64,000 nt of DNA from Adenophora triphylla var. japonica (GCA_022495995.1 JAFEMH010007449.1:25272-89271), one strand, 5' to 3'; shown: positions 10,398-21,895, numbered from the stretch's first letter. Notes: generated by a model not told the origin, from the sequence alone. Program-made: numbers and translations.

Positions 10398-10560
10398 ATG
10401 CGCCATTTCCCATTTTGCTTCTTCACCATAACAACATTAGCCAACCAAACGGGGTATTTGACTTCGCGAATTATTAAGTGTGAGTAACCACGCACCTCCT
10501 CCTTTATAGCTTCCTCCTTGTCCCTTGCAAAATTTCTCCTCGTCTGGGAGATGGTCTTCG
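10398..10560 (-). pseudogene. Element E reverse transcriptase, N-terminal fragment
   Basis: The minus strand reads RRNFARDKEEAIKEEV, then REVKYPVWLANVVMV and KKQNGKWR. This is the well-known entry segment of gypsy reverse transcriptases (YP-WLAN-V-V-K-NGKWR). The coding sequence stops at 10398, where the LTR of element A begins, so the palm and catalytic aspartates are not in this window. Confidence 0.88.
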
Positions 10561-10944
10561 CTAAAGGATCAACTTCTAGCGGTGGAGGGCTACTTCTTCA
10601 TTGATCCCCCTCATGTCTTCGACTCTCCAAGCAAAGACGTCGAGGCCCCATTTTTCAAGAGGGATATGATTCTTTCTTTCTCTTCTGTGATAGCTGGCCT
10701 CCTAGCTTGATTTTTGTTCGGGATAGTCGGGATTAATGACTACCTCTTCTAGCTCATCTACGAGGCTTCATTTACAGTCCGTCTCGAAATTCTAGGGATT
10801 CGATGATGATCTCTACGATTCTCCTCCCTTCATTGTCGTTTACATTGAGGCCTTCTTCCTCCATAAGTTTATCGATGTACGGAAGATCGTTCTTCCCGAG
10901 TCATGGTTGGCCCCGAGGAGTTACGGTCATTGACGAGAATGGGG

Positions 10945-11137
10945 TCTTCCTCGGAGATGGGTAGAACTATGCCTTGGTCATCCGCGGTTTCTAGGACCAT
11001 AGGCTCTTCTTCCGGTGTGGGTAGAGTTACGCCTTGGTCATCCACAATTTCTAGGACCATAGGTTCCTCTTCCGAGTGTGGGTAGAGGATTACGCCTTGG
11101 TCATCCACAATTTCTAGGACCATAGGTTCCTCTTCCT
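10945..11137 (-). repeat. In-frame coding minisatellite in element E
   Basis: Three and a half copies of a 63-66 bp unit coding for about 21-22 residues (core EEPMVLEIVDDQGVTLP on the minus strand). It lies in the linker between protease and RT. Copies differ at few positions. The repeat is acidic and probably disordered. Confidence 0.8.
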
Positions 11138-11189
11138 CGCTTTCCCATACTTGCGGATATAGTTCATTCTAGAGCTAGTTTCCGTGGTC

Positions 11190-11690
11190 TTACTGTGATT
11201 TGGTGATCTTGATGTTCTCCTCGGGCGTATCTATCTCACGCTTTTTGACTTTTTCCGGCTCTTGACAACATGTTCCAAGAAATCTTTGGGGGTTGCCCTC
11301 ACGCATCCAATGCCGGCCGCGAGTGGGAAATTTAACTCGTTGGTGAGGAAGGGAGGCTACCATCCCAAGTTTGGCTTGACTTGGAATGCCAATGATCGCA
11401 TGATAGTCGCTAGTCAAATCCATGACTATGAAAGTGACGATGGCGTGGCTCGGAAGGGATGATCGCCCAGACCTCGAGTTCTAGTTCTACGGTTCCCTTT
11501 GCTCCCAACCTTATGGTTGGTGAATCCTTCAAGCCTTCCGTGATATGGCTCTAGCGCGGTGTCCTTGACCCCATTTGTTGGAAAGGCTGAATAGTATAAG
11601 ATGTCACGGGAGGCCCCGTGTCAACAAGAAGTCTTTCGGATTCCACATTGTCAATTCGACCCTTGATGACCATAGGCTGCTCACGAGTGC
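11190..11690 (-). pseudogene. Element E aspartic protease region
   Basis: The minus strand reads IKGRIDNVESERLLVDTG around 11670-11610. The active-site strand is DTGPP instead of the usual DTGAS/DGGSS. It is followed by the flap-side and C-terminal segments LELEVW, and then YHAIIGIP (about 11400) and HQRVKFPT (about 11345). These match the end of gypsy proteases just before RT. The enzyme would cut the Gag-Pol polyprotein. Several frameshifts and an in-frame stop break it. Confidence 0.75.
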
Positions 11691-11729
11691 TCGACTTCAG
11701 CTAACTCATTCGGAGAAAAACTAATGATT

Positions 11730-13758
11730 TCTTACGCTTTATGGATCCAAGCGGGGACATGGTATACTTTGCTTAGCTCGTGGATGCGATCCCTTAGCTT
11801 TACGGTGGAAGTCGCCTCTTCACGGATCACATGTAGTTTAGCCACTAGGAGGCCTTCGATCTTCATCCTCACTCTTGGAGTCATCTTCGCTCTCCTCTTG
11901 CTTCCGCTTTCGCTTGCCATCTTTCTTCGTGACATAACGGTCTAACTTTCCCTCGTCGACCCATTGTTGGATTATCTTCTTAAGGGCCCGGCAACCGTCG
12001 GTGGTGTGCCGTTGTCCTTGTGAAAATCACGGTATTTGTTCTTGTTGCGGGGGATACTTTGGGTTATCGATCGGCGGACGAGGTGGAGGAAGGTTCACCA
12101 TCTGCATGATTTCGGAGATGGGCTTTGTAAGAGGGTGAACTCCGGCTTCTCGGTGCTTACGGTTTTATTCTTTCCTTTCTTGCTTAGTTCCCATTGTCAT
12201 TACAGCCGGGAGTTAGTTAGCTTGAGTTAGTCTTGTCGGCTCCCTTTTCTTTGTCTTATCTTCGACCATGGAAATGGCATAAGCCACTTTGTACAATTCG
12301 GCCTTGGAGTGGGTTCCACTGGGCGATAGTTCATAAATGAGGGGGCAGGACTTTAACCGGAGTTGAAGCAAACTATGACCTCCCTATCGGTAAGGCTTTC
12401 TTCGACTTGGTCTGCCATCTTTCGGAACCTATTGTAGTAGCTAAGGGTGGTCTCTCCCTTCCCTTGCTCAATGTTGGCCAAGTCGGTTAATCTCATCTTC
12501 CTTTTCCCGGCCAAGTGGCAAAGTGATCTAAGAACATTCTCCTCATTGCCCCTCCGGCCAATCGATGCAACCTTTCTTGAGCTCACGGAACCGGGTCGAA
12601 GGCATTCGGAAAAGGTGCTCGCGAAAGCTTTGCGAGCAAGTCATCGGCGGTGGTGAGGAGATTCATGGTTTGTTCAAAACTTTGCACATGGTCCTTGGCG
12701 TCGGTGGTTAGTTATACTTCTCGAAATTTGGGAGCTTGAGGTTAGGATGGGGAGGTGCGGCGGTTATCCTCGGGAAAACGGACGTGTGGCCCAATCATAA
12801 TCGTCGTCATTATATTTCTTTCCCTCTCCCATATCATCCGGCCTTTGTTTCAACGGCTCCCATTGCTTTGTTTCTATTTCCTTCTCACTTTGCTTGAGCG
12901 AGTGCTTCGTTGGGAACTTCGGCGGCTTGTCTTTAGGGCGATCATTGCCTGCGTGTGCTCCGCTTCATGTCGGTGGCCATCACGTGCGGAGGGACCCTAT
13001 CACGTCTTGGTTCCGGGTCTTGGGCGCAGTATCATCTGTAGGGCTCACGGGGTCCTTGGCCTAGCAAATTCTCGATGCCGAGGACGAGGAGAGTCCGGTC
13101 GACGAGGACGACGAGAATGCGAGATGGTGAGGACGAGGAGAATCGGCCGACGAGCTCGAGGAGACGCGGGACGCCTAGGTGTCATGATGAGGCGAGCGGG
13201 GATAGGCGCCTATTCAAGGCGAGTCTTGTTCTTAGGTCCTTGGAGTTCACTTCCTCTTCCCTAGGAGTTATTTGGCTTCTCGGGTCGACCATGGGCTCCT
13301 TATGCTTCTTGTTATGCCGAGGATGAGGAGAATCCACAGGAGGCTGGCGGTGGTAACTCGGCGGTCTTCGGGGAGGAGCACGATGCTCTCCATTCCTTTC
13401 TCAAAGGTGGGCCCATTGATGGTACGATGAAGGGAGCCGTGGAATGAGTGCAGGTCCATTTGCAACGAGCAACTTGTGTCTCATACATCACTTTGCAGAA
13501 GTCTCCATTTGTTTGTGTAACAAAGAGCGTCGGTCAACGGGTTGAGATCCTCTGCTTGACCAGGCGTCGGCATTCTTTGTTTTCTTCCTTCACCTTGCTT
13601 CCCACGAGTACGAGTAGGACGAGGAAGGTCGTGCCCTCTCCTCGGCATTTGCACGACCCGTGGAGCGAAGAGTCATGGCGGGGAGGAATGGCGTCGGCTT
13701 GAGGTAGAGGAGGAGGAGGAGGAGCGGTGGCTCCTCGGCTCCGTGTTTCCCCATTCAC
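11730..13758 (-). pseudogene. Element E gag
   Basis: Gag forms the virus-like particle and binds the element RNA. On the minus strand the N-terminus begins at 13758 with a proline-rich stretch (APPPPPLPQADAIPP). The capsid core is at 12353-12586 (LANIEQGKGETTLSYYNRF, then RKMADQVEESL). The C-terminal part around 12040-11880 reads YRDFHKDNG, then IIQQWVDEGKLDRYV, and ends in a lysine/arginine-rich and acidic tail. This order is typical of Tat-type gag. Frames change repeatedly. The 13000-13350 part contains a degenerate repeat reading GAGGACGAGGAGA on the plus strand. Confidence 0.78.
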
Positions 13759-13776
13759 TCAGGTGGGATCCTCAAG

Positions 13777-14900
13777 TGTAACAGCTTGTGAATTGTCCGT
13801 CCATTATGATTCGAGGTTATTGAATACGAAATTTTCCAAAAATCACAGTTTCACCGAGCGATTTAGAGGTCAAAATTAGGACAAATTTTGACCACAAACA
13901 AACCTTCTTAGGTGTAATTCTTTCGAAACAAAAAACGAATTCAAGCCAAATCAAGGCGGAATTTTAACGCGAAAATGCCTTGACGGAATGCAGGTATTTT
14001 CGGTTAAAATATGCGGATTCGGGCGGTTTCAAGAACAAACCAGCGATCCGAAATTCCGTTCCAAGAAAGAACAATTCCAGAAGCAAGAAAATTGGCTTAA
14101 GGCGAGCGTCTTCCGGGCCAAACAATGGGTGTTTGAATCGATTTCCCGACAATGGAACCCGATTGATGATGCCAAAATCGTCAAATCGGCCCAAATCCAA
14201 GCGTCGAATGCTCCGGCGATTGCGAGGCCTGAAAATAAGAGAAAACACGTAAACTAAGCCGGGCGGATCCAGCTAAAGGCCTCCGGCGTGAGAGTAAGTT
14301 CACGGTTGATATTAGAGAAATCAAATTGACAGAAGTTTCTCCGATGTAAAAAGTAACGTCTCGAATGATGAGCCGTAGGGCTTGTATTTATAGGAATGGA
14401 TAGATAGAATCCATGTTGGAATGAACTTGTAAGTAGATAAGATATAATCTTAAGAGAATTATATCTGTTAAGGAGTCATTGTTTGACTTGAATTGCTATT
14501 GGTAATCGTAATCTGATTGGAGTTACAGCGTATAATCCTTGTTGAATAAGGATTGTAGCTGTGGCCAAGCAGCAGGAAGGCAAATATTTTCCTCGGCCTT
14601 TGCGAATGGGTAGAGAGCGATCACGCTTCCTCGTCGCTTGATGAATGGCCGACATGAAAATATGCGGGAGAATACTTTTGTTTCCTCGGTAATTGGTGAC
14701 ATGCAGAAGCGACTTTTCTCTCCTCGGTAATTGAGACAGTAGGCCCAGAATGGCGACATAAGGCCAAGGTAAATGTTCCTCGGCATACGAAGAAGAGAAT
14801 GCTCGGCCCTAATACTTGATGAATATATAATATCCATGGCCCAATGTAGTTGGGCCCAGGTTCGGACAAGACCATGTTCGTAGCTCGATTTATACCGTTC
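13777..14900 (+). repeat. Probable LTR or LTR remnant
   Basis: Begins TGTAACAGC, a common start of plant gypsy LTRs, directly upstream of the gag start of E (which reads the other way). A TATA-like TATTTATAGG is at about 14388-14397. I could not find a matching terminal dinucleotide plus TSD (left flank TCAAG) downstream, so the right end is only estimated. It may be a solo or truncated LTR. No coding sequence is supported here. Confidence 0.4.
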
Positions 14901-15058
14901 ACTTTGTATATTGAATCAAACTAATATTATCTTCATTCTCTTTTTAAAACATATAAGTGAGTCAGAAGAATTGTTTTAAATGAGTGTTTTAAATGATTGG
15001 AACTCATAGTTTTCTAACCAAACATTTGTGACTTTCTCTTTTCAAGAAAGGGTCATAA

Positions 15059-15433
15059 GACCATCCCCATCAGTGACCCTGACCCAACCCAACCTCAAAT
15101 AAAATATTAATTTATCTCACCCAACCCAACCCAACCTTATATAATTTATACTCCCATCAGTGACCTCGACCCAAACCAACCCAACCCAACCTTTTAAAAA
15201 TAAAATTAATATATAAAATATATTAATTTTAAAAATCTATTTATATAAATACAAAATCAAAATAATTTGATCAAAAAAAAAAAAAAATAGAAAAGTAAGG
15301 CGTAACCGGGTCAACCAGAAGGTTGGAATGATTGCCCGGAGTCACTCCATTCCGTGACTTTCCTTTGCTTTTCTTTTTTTTTTTTTTTTATTTGAGGTGA
15401 CTCTCACTTGGAGAGTCACCATAGTGGATGGTC
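15059..15433. mobile_element. Tourist-like (PIF/Harbinger) MITE
   Basis: A 375-bp element with terminal inverted repeats starting GACCATCC (left GACCATCCCCATCAGTGAC, right end complementary to GACCATCCACTATGGTGAC). It is flanked by TAA on both sides (15056-15058 and 15434-15436), the TSD type of PIF/Harbinger. The interior is AT-rich with CCCAA repeats and has no ORF. Confidence 0.72.
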
Positions 15434-15858
15434 TAAGGTCTCTTGTTTGTGTGTGAAAAAGGTGGAGGTGCGTCAAGGTTGGCGGCGGCGCCGGCAAACA
15501 CGTAACACGTCAAGAAAGGGTCAAGGTCTCTTGTGTGTGATTTGCAAATATGGCCAATAATTTAAGTGTGTGACTATATGAGTATAATTATAATAAGTGG
15601 ATAAAAATAAATAAAAATTGGATATTTTTATAAAATAGAATTGCTTTGCTAGTACTCAACAATTTATTGACATTCTTAAAAAAAAAATAAAAAAAATAAA
15701 AAATAAAAATAAAACTTATTGCTATGGGACATGGATTTGGTTGGGATGTTATGGTGAAAGAAAGGGACTTGGACCCATATATTTATTAAAGTTTTTATTT
15801 GGAGTTTTATTATGAGGACCATTGAAAAGTAACTATGTATGCCATTTGTAAGAGATAG
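15434..15858. other. AT-rich spacer
   Basis: No gene seen. A copy of the DNA flanking the upstream MITE (TCAAGAAAGGGTCA joined to AGGTCTCTTG) is intact at about 15508-15534 and looks like an unoccupied version of the MITE insertion site. Confidence 0.45.
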
Positions 15859-15866
15859 GGTAATTG

Positions 15867-18800
15867 TAGAGGTGGCTGGTTAACCAATCGGTGGTTAGGC
15901 AATTTCAATCTCGGAAATGTTGAACCGAAATCGAATCGAACTGGTTAACATGCTAATTCGATTACGGTTTTTCGGTTAAACCGGTTAATCAGTTTTTATT
16001 TTTTTTATTTTTTTTCAAATTAGGTTTTTTTTTAACAAAATTAAAAATATTTACGAAAAAAATTAATTTTTTAACAGTTTTTGAATAAAAAATTAACTTT
16101 TTAACAGTTTTTTGAAGAAACAGTTAACTTTTTAACAGTTTCTGTTAAGTTCTATACTGTATATTAACATTTTTTTTTTTCAATTATTTTTTATAAAGAA
16201 GACTATTTTAGATGTTGGTTAGTCCTGAATTTTTTTGCAAAAAGTTATATAAAAAAAAGTTACGAATTTTGAAAGAAATAAAACTTAACTTTTTAAAAAG
16301 AAACGAACGTATATAAAAGAAAAAAAAAAGATGCTACCCTTAAATTTTATTAATTAAAATAAAATTACAATGAGGGGGACAATCAATCTTACCCTTTTAT
16401 AAATAAGAGTGGACATTTAGGAGCCTTTACCTCAACCTAACTATTACAATTAAATAAAAATAAACTTAATCTAAAGTCTAACTCTAAACTAATCTAATTA
16501 AAATAAAATTAATCTAAAACATCATTCATTCATCAATCATCACTACTTTTCGTGGAGTCCTCGACATTGTACTGATATTTTGTATCTGATAATAAATGAT
16601 CATCTTCATAAGGCAAGTCTTGTTATCTTTTTTCCGCTCTAACTCAATCGCCAAGTAAGAGTTGATGTTCCAAGTTTTCACTAGCTAGTTGGGAACGTTT
16701 TTCATCCAAAACATTTCCTCCAACGCTAAATGCCGATTCAACCGTCATCGTGAAGCGGGAGAGGCTAAGACTTCTTTTGCAACTATTGAAAGTATAGGGT
16801 AAATTTCTTTCCTTCTTGACCACCATTGTAAAACATCAAATTCATTTAAATTTGGGTCTTGATTTAATTTAAAGTTGGTAGTGAAATATGTTTCTAACTC
16901 CACGAAAATATTTGATGATGATGAAGATGAACCTCGAGAAGGACCACGTTTTTTACTATACAAATTTGCAAAAAAAAAAAACTATATGAATCCCCACTAG
17001 AAGAACTTCGTTGAAAAATAGAGGAAGCATCTTCATGTTGTTGACTTTGAGAATGGTTTTCATATAAGGCATTATACTCGTTAAAAAGGTTAACCAAATC
17101 TTTTTTTGTATTTTGAACAATGATTGACGGAAGTTCATTATCACCGTCACCATCGGGATATAACTTCAAATAATAATAAGCTACAATGCACTCTAAATCA
17201 TCTAATTTAACTCGGAAATCTAATAACTTTGCAATCAAAAAGAGAGACAGATAGTGTTAAAATATTTAAGCCACTTTTCTCTCATGGAAACAATGCATTC
17301 TTTTAAAATAGGGCATTATCTTAAATTGTCAAAACTAGTAACAATTGCAACACAATGCTCAAGCACCAAAACGAAAGTTGGATAATAAACTCCCGAAAAA
17401 GTCAAAGTAGCGGTATTGAAAATCTTTAACAATTCACATAAATTAGTGCATGCATTCCAAGATAAGCAAGTAGAGGTTCATTATAGCCAATTGACATAAA
17501 AAAATTGCATAAGGAGATCTTTATAAGCAAAATCATCGGTTAACATTTTGTAGGTAGAATTTCACCTAGTTGAAACATCGTAAGTAAAATATTTATCCGC
17601 CACACCTTTACTTCTTAAAAATTTGATCCATTTTTTGTATTTTTTTTTTAGAAATAAATTGAATACATTGTCTAATTGGCTTAACATAAACCTCTAATGC
17701 TTCCAAACCATCTCTAACACATAAGTTAATAATATGACATAAACATCTAATATGAAAAAATTACCACCAAGTAAGGGTTGACAAATGGTAATTAATTCGG
17801 GTAAACTAGCAGTATTAGCACTTGCGTTGTCAAATGAAATAGTCCATGAATTATCTATCCAATGGCAAGTAACGCCCAAATAAGTATTTATTTGCCAATG
17901 ATCACTCCAATCATCGGCACAAATTGAAACTTTATTTTCTAAATTTGATAAAATACTAATTAAATATTTTTTTATATCTTTTCACCCCTCTAGTAATATC
18001 ACGTACGAGATTCGTACGTGGTACTTTCGTGGCGGCGGGATTAAAAGAATGTCAAACAAAATTTCCATAAAAAATGATCATCCGCAAAATTAAAAGGATG
18101 GTCTTTAACGCAAACTAATTTGGCTAGTTCATCCCTATAAACCCACTTATCAAATTTAAAAAGGACGAAAGGGGAAGACGAACCATGTGCAGCCGAACCC
18201 GAACTATGTTGATATTGTAATTGAGTTTGAGTAGTGGAAATACCAAGTTTCTCGGGATGTTTTGACGCGGTATGGCCGTTGAGCATCCCATGCCCTCCGC
18301 CTCTTTTGAATGAGTAAACTTTGTCACAATAGTTACAATGTGCTTTAAGATTATAGTCATCTTCGGAAGTAATTTTTCTTTTTGTGAAATGGATCGCGAA
18401 TGTATCGGATTGCAGCTCTCTTTCTCTAGGAGGTTGTCCCCGACCCCGACCACCTCCCCTAGTAGCTCGCCCCCTACCCCTCCTACTACCACCACTTTCA
18501 ATTTCAAAAGCTTTTTCTTCCTCACTTTGTTGGGTATTTGGATTTTGATAATCAAAATCATCATTGGGGGAGGAAGAACCAACATGTTCCTTGCCTAAAT
18601 TGCTTATTCTTTGGTTTGAAGCAATTTGGGTTAGGAAAAATGAAGATTGAAAATGAAATATAGCTTAAAAATTGATGAAAATGAAGAAAAACATTAATTT
18701 CGTTAGAAAACTAACTGAAAACGAGAGAATATTTAACTGGAAATTGGATGAGAGTAAGCGAATATGTGAATATTTGAGAGTAGAAGAGAAAGAATAGAGA

Positions 18801-19229
18801 TAAATAATGTGAAAATAAAATAGGAGGAGGAAGGTGATAATTATAGTTAGCTTTAATTAGTAATTTTTTTTTTGGGTTAAATCCATTTCCATCCGTTACT
18901 AACTGGAAAGGGGCCAAGGGGGGGGGGGGGACAGGCCGGCAGCCGGACAGGCCAGCAGGCGAAGTAGCCGCTGTGGGCTTGACTTGAGGCGGCTCAATTG
19001 CCAAGTCTCAACGGTCATATAACCGTTTCAATTCAATTTCAAATTGCTGGTTTAGCCGGTTCAACCGACGGTTGGACCTGTTTTTTGAACCTCCAAACCG
19101 TAACCGAACCTCCAAAAAATCGGTTTCGGTTAAACCGATCCGGTTCAACCGCGTTGACGGTTTTCCCCGATTTTGACCGATTTTAAATCGACCGATTAGC
19201 CGGTCCGATTCGATTTTTGGCCACCTCTA
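15867..19229 (-). mobile_element. hAT superfamily DNA transposon
   Basis: A 3363-bp element with inverted termini TAGAGGTGGC (15867-15876) and GCCACCTCTA (19220-19229). It is flanked by a perfect 8-bp TSD GGTAATTG (15859-15866 and 19230-19237). Subterminal regions on both sides are rich in AACCGGTT-like and GGTTAACC-like motifs, typical transposase-binding repeats of hAT elements. It carries a decayed transposase on the minus strand. Confidence 0.95.
16640..18400 (-). pseudogene. hAT transposase, frameshifted
   Basis: On the minus strand the order is correct for a plant hAT transposase. A BED zinc finger lies at about 18355-18265 (CNYC, then HTASKH). A catalytic region lies at about 17880-17715, containing SFDNASANTASL and a C-L-C-H-I-I-N-L stretch. 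The C-terminal dimerisation domain is at about 16850-16640 (LQWWSRRKEIYPILSIVAKEV, then VESAFSVGGNVLDEKRS). The enzyme would excise the element by a hairpin mechanism. Several frameshifts and stops separate the pieces, so the copy is non-autonomous. A serine-rich segment precedes the dimerisation domain. Confidence 0.9.
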
Positions 19230-19322
19230 GGTAATTGACTCCCATTACGTTTAGTTGCATATTTTCATTGTTTTTTACCTTTTTCTTTTACCTCCATCTG
19301 TTTAATAATAAATGTCGCATAT

Positions 19323-19966
19323 TGATATCGGGAAAATGGAGAACACAAAGGAGGAAATACAAGTGAACACTCATAGGGTAAATAACTCGATATTCAAAGG
19401 AATTCATAAGAATATGAGTCAAAATCGCAACCCAAATGCATCCAACCTAACAGATAAGACATAATAAGAATAAATCTATCTTCTTAAATAAGTCAAAAAC
19501 TCAATATATTTTATATAACTCAACTCTTTTCATCACAATTGCATAAGTAGGGTATTTATATAAGTTTTGAAACAACCCTCCAAGTTAGGATAATCTATAT
19601 ATTAATTATAAATACATGAAAAGGCCTAAAAATATGAAAAACCAACAGTATTGGCAAAATTCGGATGTACATGTACATGTACGCAGCCCTTGGTAAAATG
19701 GCCATAACTTATTCTAGAAAAATCAAAAAGACGATCTGAAAAGTGCGTTGCAAACTATACTCGGAGATCATTCCGGGGATATGTAATTCAGCTGCTGGAA
19801 AATTATGTATAATTACCAGATTTTCCTTGAAGTGGACCCAAACTTCTGTTATTTATTATTTTAAACTTTGATATCAAACTGGTCTTTTTCAATAGTTTCG
19901 TGAACCGAAAACCAACTTCACCAACAATGAATCTTAATGATATCAAGGTGATTCGTTCCCGCATCA
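19323..19966 (-). repeat. 3' LTR of the small LTR element
   Basis: 644 bp, ends TGAT...ATCA on the plus strand. It differs from its partner by scattered substitutions. Confidence 0.9.
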
Positions 19967-20174
19967 TTCTCCCTTGATTGGAGAAAATTAGTCCTCTAAT
20001 TTTGAAATGTAAAAGAATTTTTCCAACATCAATTTTATGTTGAATTAAGATGTCATTATTTCCTTATACAAAGGCAAATGAATCATGCTTTTCTCCATGA
20101 AACCAATAATATGAAAGTTTAAACAAGCTTACCTTCACACAATTATTTTCATTAATGTCATTATGCACTTCGCC

Positions 20175-20603
20175 CTATTTATCGTAAGTTGGATCTTCAA
20201 GAACACTAATGAACTCTTCAAGTTCTTCGTCGTATGTTGGATCTTCATCATAGATCGAAGTTTTATCCCAATCAAACACAATTTCTTCACTTGTTGAATG
20301 TGAAAATGGCCATTCAAGATATTCAGAAATCTCATCATCATAAACTTTTTGAAATGTAAGGTTAAATCGATAATCAAATATATGAGAAGCATCTTCAATC
20401 GACACCTCGTCAAAAGTGTGATTGGAAAGGGAAATCTTCTCACGATCACTTGTTGTCAATAACTTTGAATCATGACACGAATCATCATGTTTCAAAGTCT
20501 CATAGCATGCAAGACGATGCTTGAGTTGTTGCACTTGTCTCTGTAGATCTCTCACCATCGCTTCCCGGTTTGCATGGTAATGCCGCTGAAGCATATCGAC
20601 CAT
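20175..20603 (-). CDS. Short gag-like ORF of the small LTR element
   Basis: An open frame of 142 codons that begins at the first Met after the primer-binding site (MVDMLQRHYHANREAM). The frame is also open further upstream into the LTR, but the internal Met is chosen because it lies inside the RNA after the binding site. Residues 1-35 are a basic, coiled-coil-like segment (RDLQRQVQQLKHRL); the rest is acidic and ends in a duplicated EDPTYD motif. I do not recognise a defined Gag domain. It may be the N-terminal remnant of a gag gene kept in a non-autonomous element. No protease or RT follows. Confidence 0.5.
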   Translation of the reverse strand: MVDMLQRHYHANREAMVRDLQRQVQQLKHRLACYETLKHDDSCHDSKLLTTSDREKISLSNHTFDEVSIEDASHIFDYRFNLTFQKVYDDEISEYLEWPFSHSTSEEIVFDWDKTSIYDEDPTYDEELEEFISVLEDPTYDK

Positions 20604-20619
20604 AACTCTGATACCAATT

Positions 20620-21264
20620 TGATGCCGGGAAAATGGAGAAGACAAAGGAGGAAATACAAGTGAACACTCTTAGGGTAAATTACTAGATATTCAAATGAAT
20701 TCACCTAAGAATATGAGTCAAAATCGCCACCCAAATGCACCCAACCTAAGGGATAAGATATAACAAGAAGAAATCCATCTTCTTAAACAAGTCAAAGACT
20801 CAATATATTTTATATAACTCAACTGTGTCCATAACAATTGCATAAGTAGGATATTTATATAAGTCTTTGAACAACCCTCCAAGTTAGGATAAGCTATATA
20901 TTAATTATAAATAGATGAAAATGCCTATAAATGTGAAAAACCAATAGTATTGGCCAAATTCGAATTTACATATTCATGTGCGCAACCCTTGGTAAAATGG
21001 TCATAACTTATTCTAGAAAAATCCAAAAGACGATCCGAAAAGTGCGTTGCAAGCTAGAATCAGAGATCATTCCGGGGATATGTAATTCAGCTGCTGAAAA
21101 ATTATGTATAATTAACATATTATCCTTGAAGTGGACCCAAACTCTGGTATTTATTATTGTAGACTCTAATATCAAACTGACCTTTTTCAATAGTTTATTG
21201 AATCGAAAACCAACTCCACCAACAACGAATTTTAATGATATAAAGGTAGTTATTTCCCGCATCA
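20620..21264 (-). repeat. 5' LTR of the small LTR element
   Basis: 645 bp, adjacent to the minus-strand primer-binding site at 20604-20616. Confidence 0.9.
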
Positions 21265-21519
21265 CATATAATCAATTAAAATTGAAATTTAACCAACATT
21301 TTAATACTAAATTATATAATTTTATAAAAAAATAAAAATAGTTGTGAATAGTATTTCTATTGTTGATGTGTCAATAATCATTTTAGGAATTTTAGTAATA
21401 GTAAGAAAAAGTAAGGAAATCATGTCACATATGATGGCATTTAACTAATCCCTATGTCTCAGAATAAATATGGTATATGGTCAATTAAATTGAACTTTGA
21501 TCAACATTTTAATGTTAAA

Positions 21520-21549
21520 CTAGTACAACACTCGTGCGTTAAACACACG
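21520..21549 (-). terminator. Helitron 3' terminal hairpin and CTAG end
   Basis: Minus strand: an 8-bp stem with a very short loop, then AGTGTTGTA, then CTAG. This structure ends rolling-circle transfer in Helitrons. Confidence 0.82.
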
Positions 21550-21628
21550 ACAAAAGACTTTGACAAATAACTTTAACAAACCAAGATAAATTTCAATAAA
21601 AGTGAAAATCAATTTAAGTAAAGTTATT

Positions 21629-21895
21629 CTAAATGATTTTCTTCGGATAATTTTTCCTCGTTGTTTCATCATCAGCCAAAGGATCCACACCAAGAACTTT
21701 GTGGGACGAAGAGTGTAATAAACCAAGATAAAGAATGTAGTAGAGGATGATGACATCAAGGAAATAACAAAGAAGCAAATATGTGGTTGAAGACTTCGGA
21801 TGGAAGTCATCTTCTGTGGGCAAACTAACCTCTTCTTTCCGAGGGGCCTCTGTCTTGTTTGCGGTGCCATTGCAGGGTCCACATATACCTCCTAC
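21629..21895 (-). pseudogene. Captured or chimeric exon-like fragment, unknown
   Basis: It lies in the Helitron between the 3' end and the downstream copy of the 378-bp repeat. The minus strand is open for 96 codons, with a stretch reading TEAPRKEEVSLPTEDDFHP. It starts with the same 21 bp as the Mog1-like exon (coding VYVDPA) and then diverges completely, so it looks like a fusion of that exon start with other DNA. I do not recognise the rest. Confidence 0.35.

Larger units (their letters stand above)
10398..13776 (-). mobile_element. Ty3/gypsy element E, 5' half (gag to start of RT), minus strand
   Basis: Read on the minus strand, the order is gag (13758 to about 11730), protease (about 11690-11190), a linker with coding repeats and the start of reverse transcriptase (10560-10398). 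There it is cut by the insertion of element A. The missing rest of pol and the 3' LTR should lie left of A, outside the window. Its RT sequence differs from A/B at many residues, so it is a different subfamily. All domains are frameshifted. Confidence 0.85.
19323..21264 (-). mobile_element. Small non-autonomous LTR retrotransposon (TRIM/LARD-like)
   Basis: Two LTRs of 644 and 645 bp (19323-19966 and 20620-21264) flank a 653-bp interior, with TSD CATAT at 19318-19322 and 21265-21269. LTR ends are TGAT and ATCA. The primer-binding site is on the minus strand (20604-20616, TGGTATCAGAGTT, the usual initiator-Met tRNA site) next to the 20620-21264 LTR. A purine-rich AAGGGAGAA lies before the other LTR. 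This fixes the orientation as minus. The interior codes for one short protein and no pol. Confidence 0.92.
19294..21440. mobile_element. Degraded Stowaway-like MITE split by a small LTR element
   Basis: Left part 19294-19322 (CCTCCATCTG, then AATAAATGTCGCATAT) and right part from 21265 (CATATAATCAATTAAAATTG) rejoin when the LTR element and one CATAT are removed. The rest runs to about 21440 without a clear right terminus. It is similar to the neighbouring MITE at 21448. Confidence 0.55.

Noticed and set aside
13772..15520. Solo LTR starting at 13777 with TSD TCAAG
   Set aside because: TCAAG copies at 15040, 15470 and 15508 are not preceded by an LTR-like CA end, so no border can be supported.
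18911..18932. G-run near 18920 as a functional G-quadruplex
   Set aside because: It is a single homopolymer of about twelve G inside a decayed hAT element; there is no further support.
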